The translations under genes and the position numbers were made by a program. From Campylobacterota bacterium (GTDB lineage: Bacteria > Campylobacterota > Campylobacteria > Campylobacterales > Sulfurovaceae), in NCBI GenBank assembly GCA_003646525.1, contig QMKU01000076.1, positions 1-6,427 on the forward strand: 6,427 bases of DNA, in the 5' to 3' direction. Position 1 is the stretch's first letter. Each line of letters starts with the position of its first letter. The notes beneath the pieces were generated by a model. The model was not told the DNA's origin, made no database searches, and saw only the letters and a list, made by a program, of their open reading frames with translations. Positions 5,336 to 6,427 of the stretch are shown here, piece after piece.

Positions 5336-6427
5336 GATTTGAAAGAATTTTTAGGTAGCAGATACAGTACGGATGATTTTGAAGAGTTCATCCAAGAACG
5401 ATTTTATGGTTTGGAGATACAAGATAGTAGTTATACAGATGATTTTCTAAGTGAAAGCGAAAAGAAAAGTATAGAGGAGTATCGTTATCTAGGAAAGTCA
5501 GAACTTGATGACGGTAAGGAGATAGGGTTTTTTGAATTTAAGTCTACAACAACGCATATAGAAAACAAACGAGTAGGCTATAACACTATACTCAAAAAAC
5601 TTGCTCATGAAGAGTATCTTGATGGTGCTATCGCTTCGTTTTATCATCCTGATGGTAGCGTATGGAGGCTCTCATTTGTGGGGTTTGAATATGATGAGGG
5701 GCGAGCGAGTGTAACCAATCTCAAGAGGTTTACTTATGTATTGGGAGAAGGCATTCCGACTAAGACTCCGTATGCACAGCTCAAAGATCTGAAATACCCT
5801 AAACTAAATGAGATCGAAGAGGCTTTTAGTGTCGAGGCAGTGACAAAAGAGTTCTATCTTGCGTATAAATCCTTGTTTGAAAAGATCAATGAAGAGCTTG
5901 AACCACAAAAAGCACTTTTTACCAAGTATGAGAGTGATCCTGATGCAGGTATCCGAAAGTTTAGTCGTAAACTTTTGGGTCGTATTACTTTTATCTATTT
6001 TTTGCAAAAAAAGGGTTGGCTTGGTGTTACAAACCAATGGGGAGACGGGAGAAAAGACTTCCTGTCATATCATTATGAAATTTGTAAAAGCAACTTTTAT
6101 GATGCTATTTTAAGCCCGCTATTTTTTACAGCACTCAATACCATGAGAGATGATGACTATTATAAAAAGCTTGATTGCAAGATACCATTCCTGAATGGTG
6201 GGCTTTTTACCAAAGAGCGGTTTGACAACGCAGAAGTAACACTCAGCAATGAACTTTTTGGTGATATCTTTACTACATTTAACCAATACAATTTTACCAT
6301 CATAGAAGACCTACCACATGATAGCGAAGTAGCCATAGACCCTGAGATGTTGGGTCGTGTATTTGAAAATCTCATCGAGGATAACTACCGTAAGGGCAAA
6401 GGGGCATTTTATACGCCTAGAGAGATA
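5333..6427 (+). CDS. Eco57I-like adenine methyltransferase/restriction protein, N-terminal part
   Basis: An open frame of 365 codons begins at ATG 5333 and runs off the right edge without a stop. The most telling segment is GRVFENLIEDNYRKGKGAFYTPREI (341-365): the AFYTP element is motif X of gamma-type N6-adenine methyltransferases of the Eco57I/type IIG/ISP group. The SAM-binding (FxGxG) and catalytic (NPPY) motifs should follow just outside. Also family-like are KLLGRITFIYFLQKKGWLG (213-231) and IPFLNGGLF (284-292). The N-terminal 150 residues form a separate domain with GFFEFK (65-70, candidate E68-x-K70), an acidic pair D59-D60 upstream, and WRLSFVGFEYDEG (111-123). This could be a degenerate or true PD-(D/E)xK nuclease fold, or a partner-binding domain. 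Full-length relatives are around 1000 residues or more. Coupled translation with the PLD-SNF2 protein suggests a joint restriction-modification or phage-defence role; host DNA would be protected by adenine methylation (inference). Confidence 0.87.
   Translation, partial: MDLKEFLGSRYSTDDFEEFIQERFYGLEIQDSSYTDDFLSESEKKSIEEYRYLGKSELDDGKEIGFFEFKSTTTHIENKRVGYNTILKKLAHEEYLDGAIASFYHPDGSVWRLSFVGFEYDEGRASVTNLKRFTYVLGEGIPTKTPYAQLKDLKYPKLNEIEEAFSVEAVTKEFYLAYKSLFEKINEELEPQKALFTKYESDPDAGIRKFSRKLLGRITFIYFLQKKGWLGVTNQWGDGRKDFLSYHYEICKSNFYDAILSPLFFTALNTMRDDDYYKKLDCKIPFLNGGLFTKERFDNAEVTLSNELFGDIFTTFNQYNFTIIEDLPHDSEVAIDPEMLGRVFENLIEDNYRKGKGAFYTPREI

Noticed and set aside
5804..6375. Short open frames on both strands inside the methyltransferase gene (5804-6037 minus, 5859-6113 plus, 6160-6375 minus)
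   Set aside because: The frame from 5333 is continuous through this region and carries family motifs, so these overlaps are non-coding shadows.
2155..6427. Firm assignment as class 1 DISARM (drmD-drmMI)
   Set aside because: The gene order fits, but the fused PLD domain is not what I know for DrmD and no drmA, drmB or drmC is within the window, so the name is not supported.

Overview
The window looks like chromosomal DNA of an AT-rich, free-living member of the Campylobacterota (epsilonproteobacteria; a Sulfurimonas/Sulfurovum/Arcobacter-like organism). This is inferred from the codon bias, the lysine- and isoleucine-rich proteins, extended -10 promoters without clear -35 boxes, and a secreted di-heme peroxidase beside a stand-alone OmpR-type regulator. 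No taxonomic marker gene is present, so this is an impression and not a proof.

Layout. Positions 1-448 (minus strand) hold the N-terminal part of a periplasmic di-heme cytochrome c peroxidase (MauG/CcpA family), running off the left edge. A short divergent promoter region (449-541) separates it from an OmpR/PhoB-type response regulator (542-1213, plus). A 51-bp perfect inverted repeat (1249-1299), with REP-like architecture, lies between the regulator and a convergent, exported NlpC/P60 peptidoglycan hydrolase (1346-1987, minus). A second divergent promoter region (1988-2154) follows. From 2155 to the right edge runs a two-gene plus-strand operon: a 1058-residue protein with an N-terminal phospholipase-D-type (HKD) nuclease domain fused to a complete SNF2-family helicase/translocase, then, one base after its stop codon, the first 365 codons of a large Eco57I-like N6-adenine methyltransferase/restriction protein. 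That protein is cut by the window edge just after its 'AFYTP' motif.

How it works together. The left half is a small housekeeping/stress neighbourhood: peroxide detoxification, an orphan regulator and cell-wall hydrolysis. The right half is most simply read as an ATP-dependent restriction or phage-defence cassette in which a translocase with its own nuclease-like domain works with a modification methyltransferase. It resembles, but is not obviously identical to, class 1 DISARM (SNF2 helicase plus methyltransferase) and type I/ISP restriction systems. The main points of interest are this fused PLD-SNF2 plus methyltransferase pair, an inverted repeat straddling the operon's promoter, and the REP-like double palindrome. 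No rRNA, tRNA, CRISPR array, transposase or integrase was seen.
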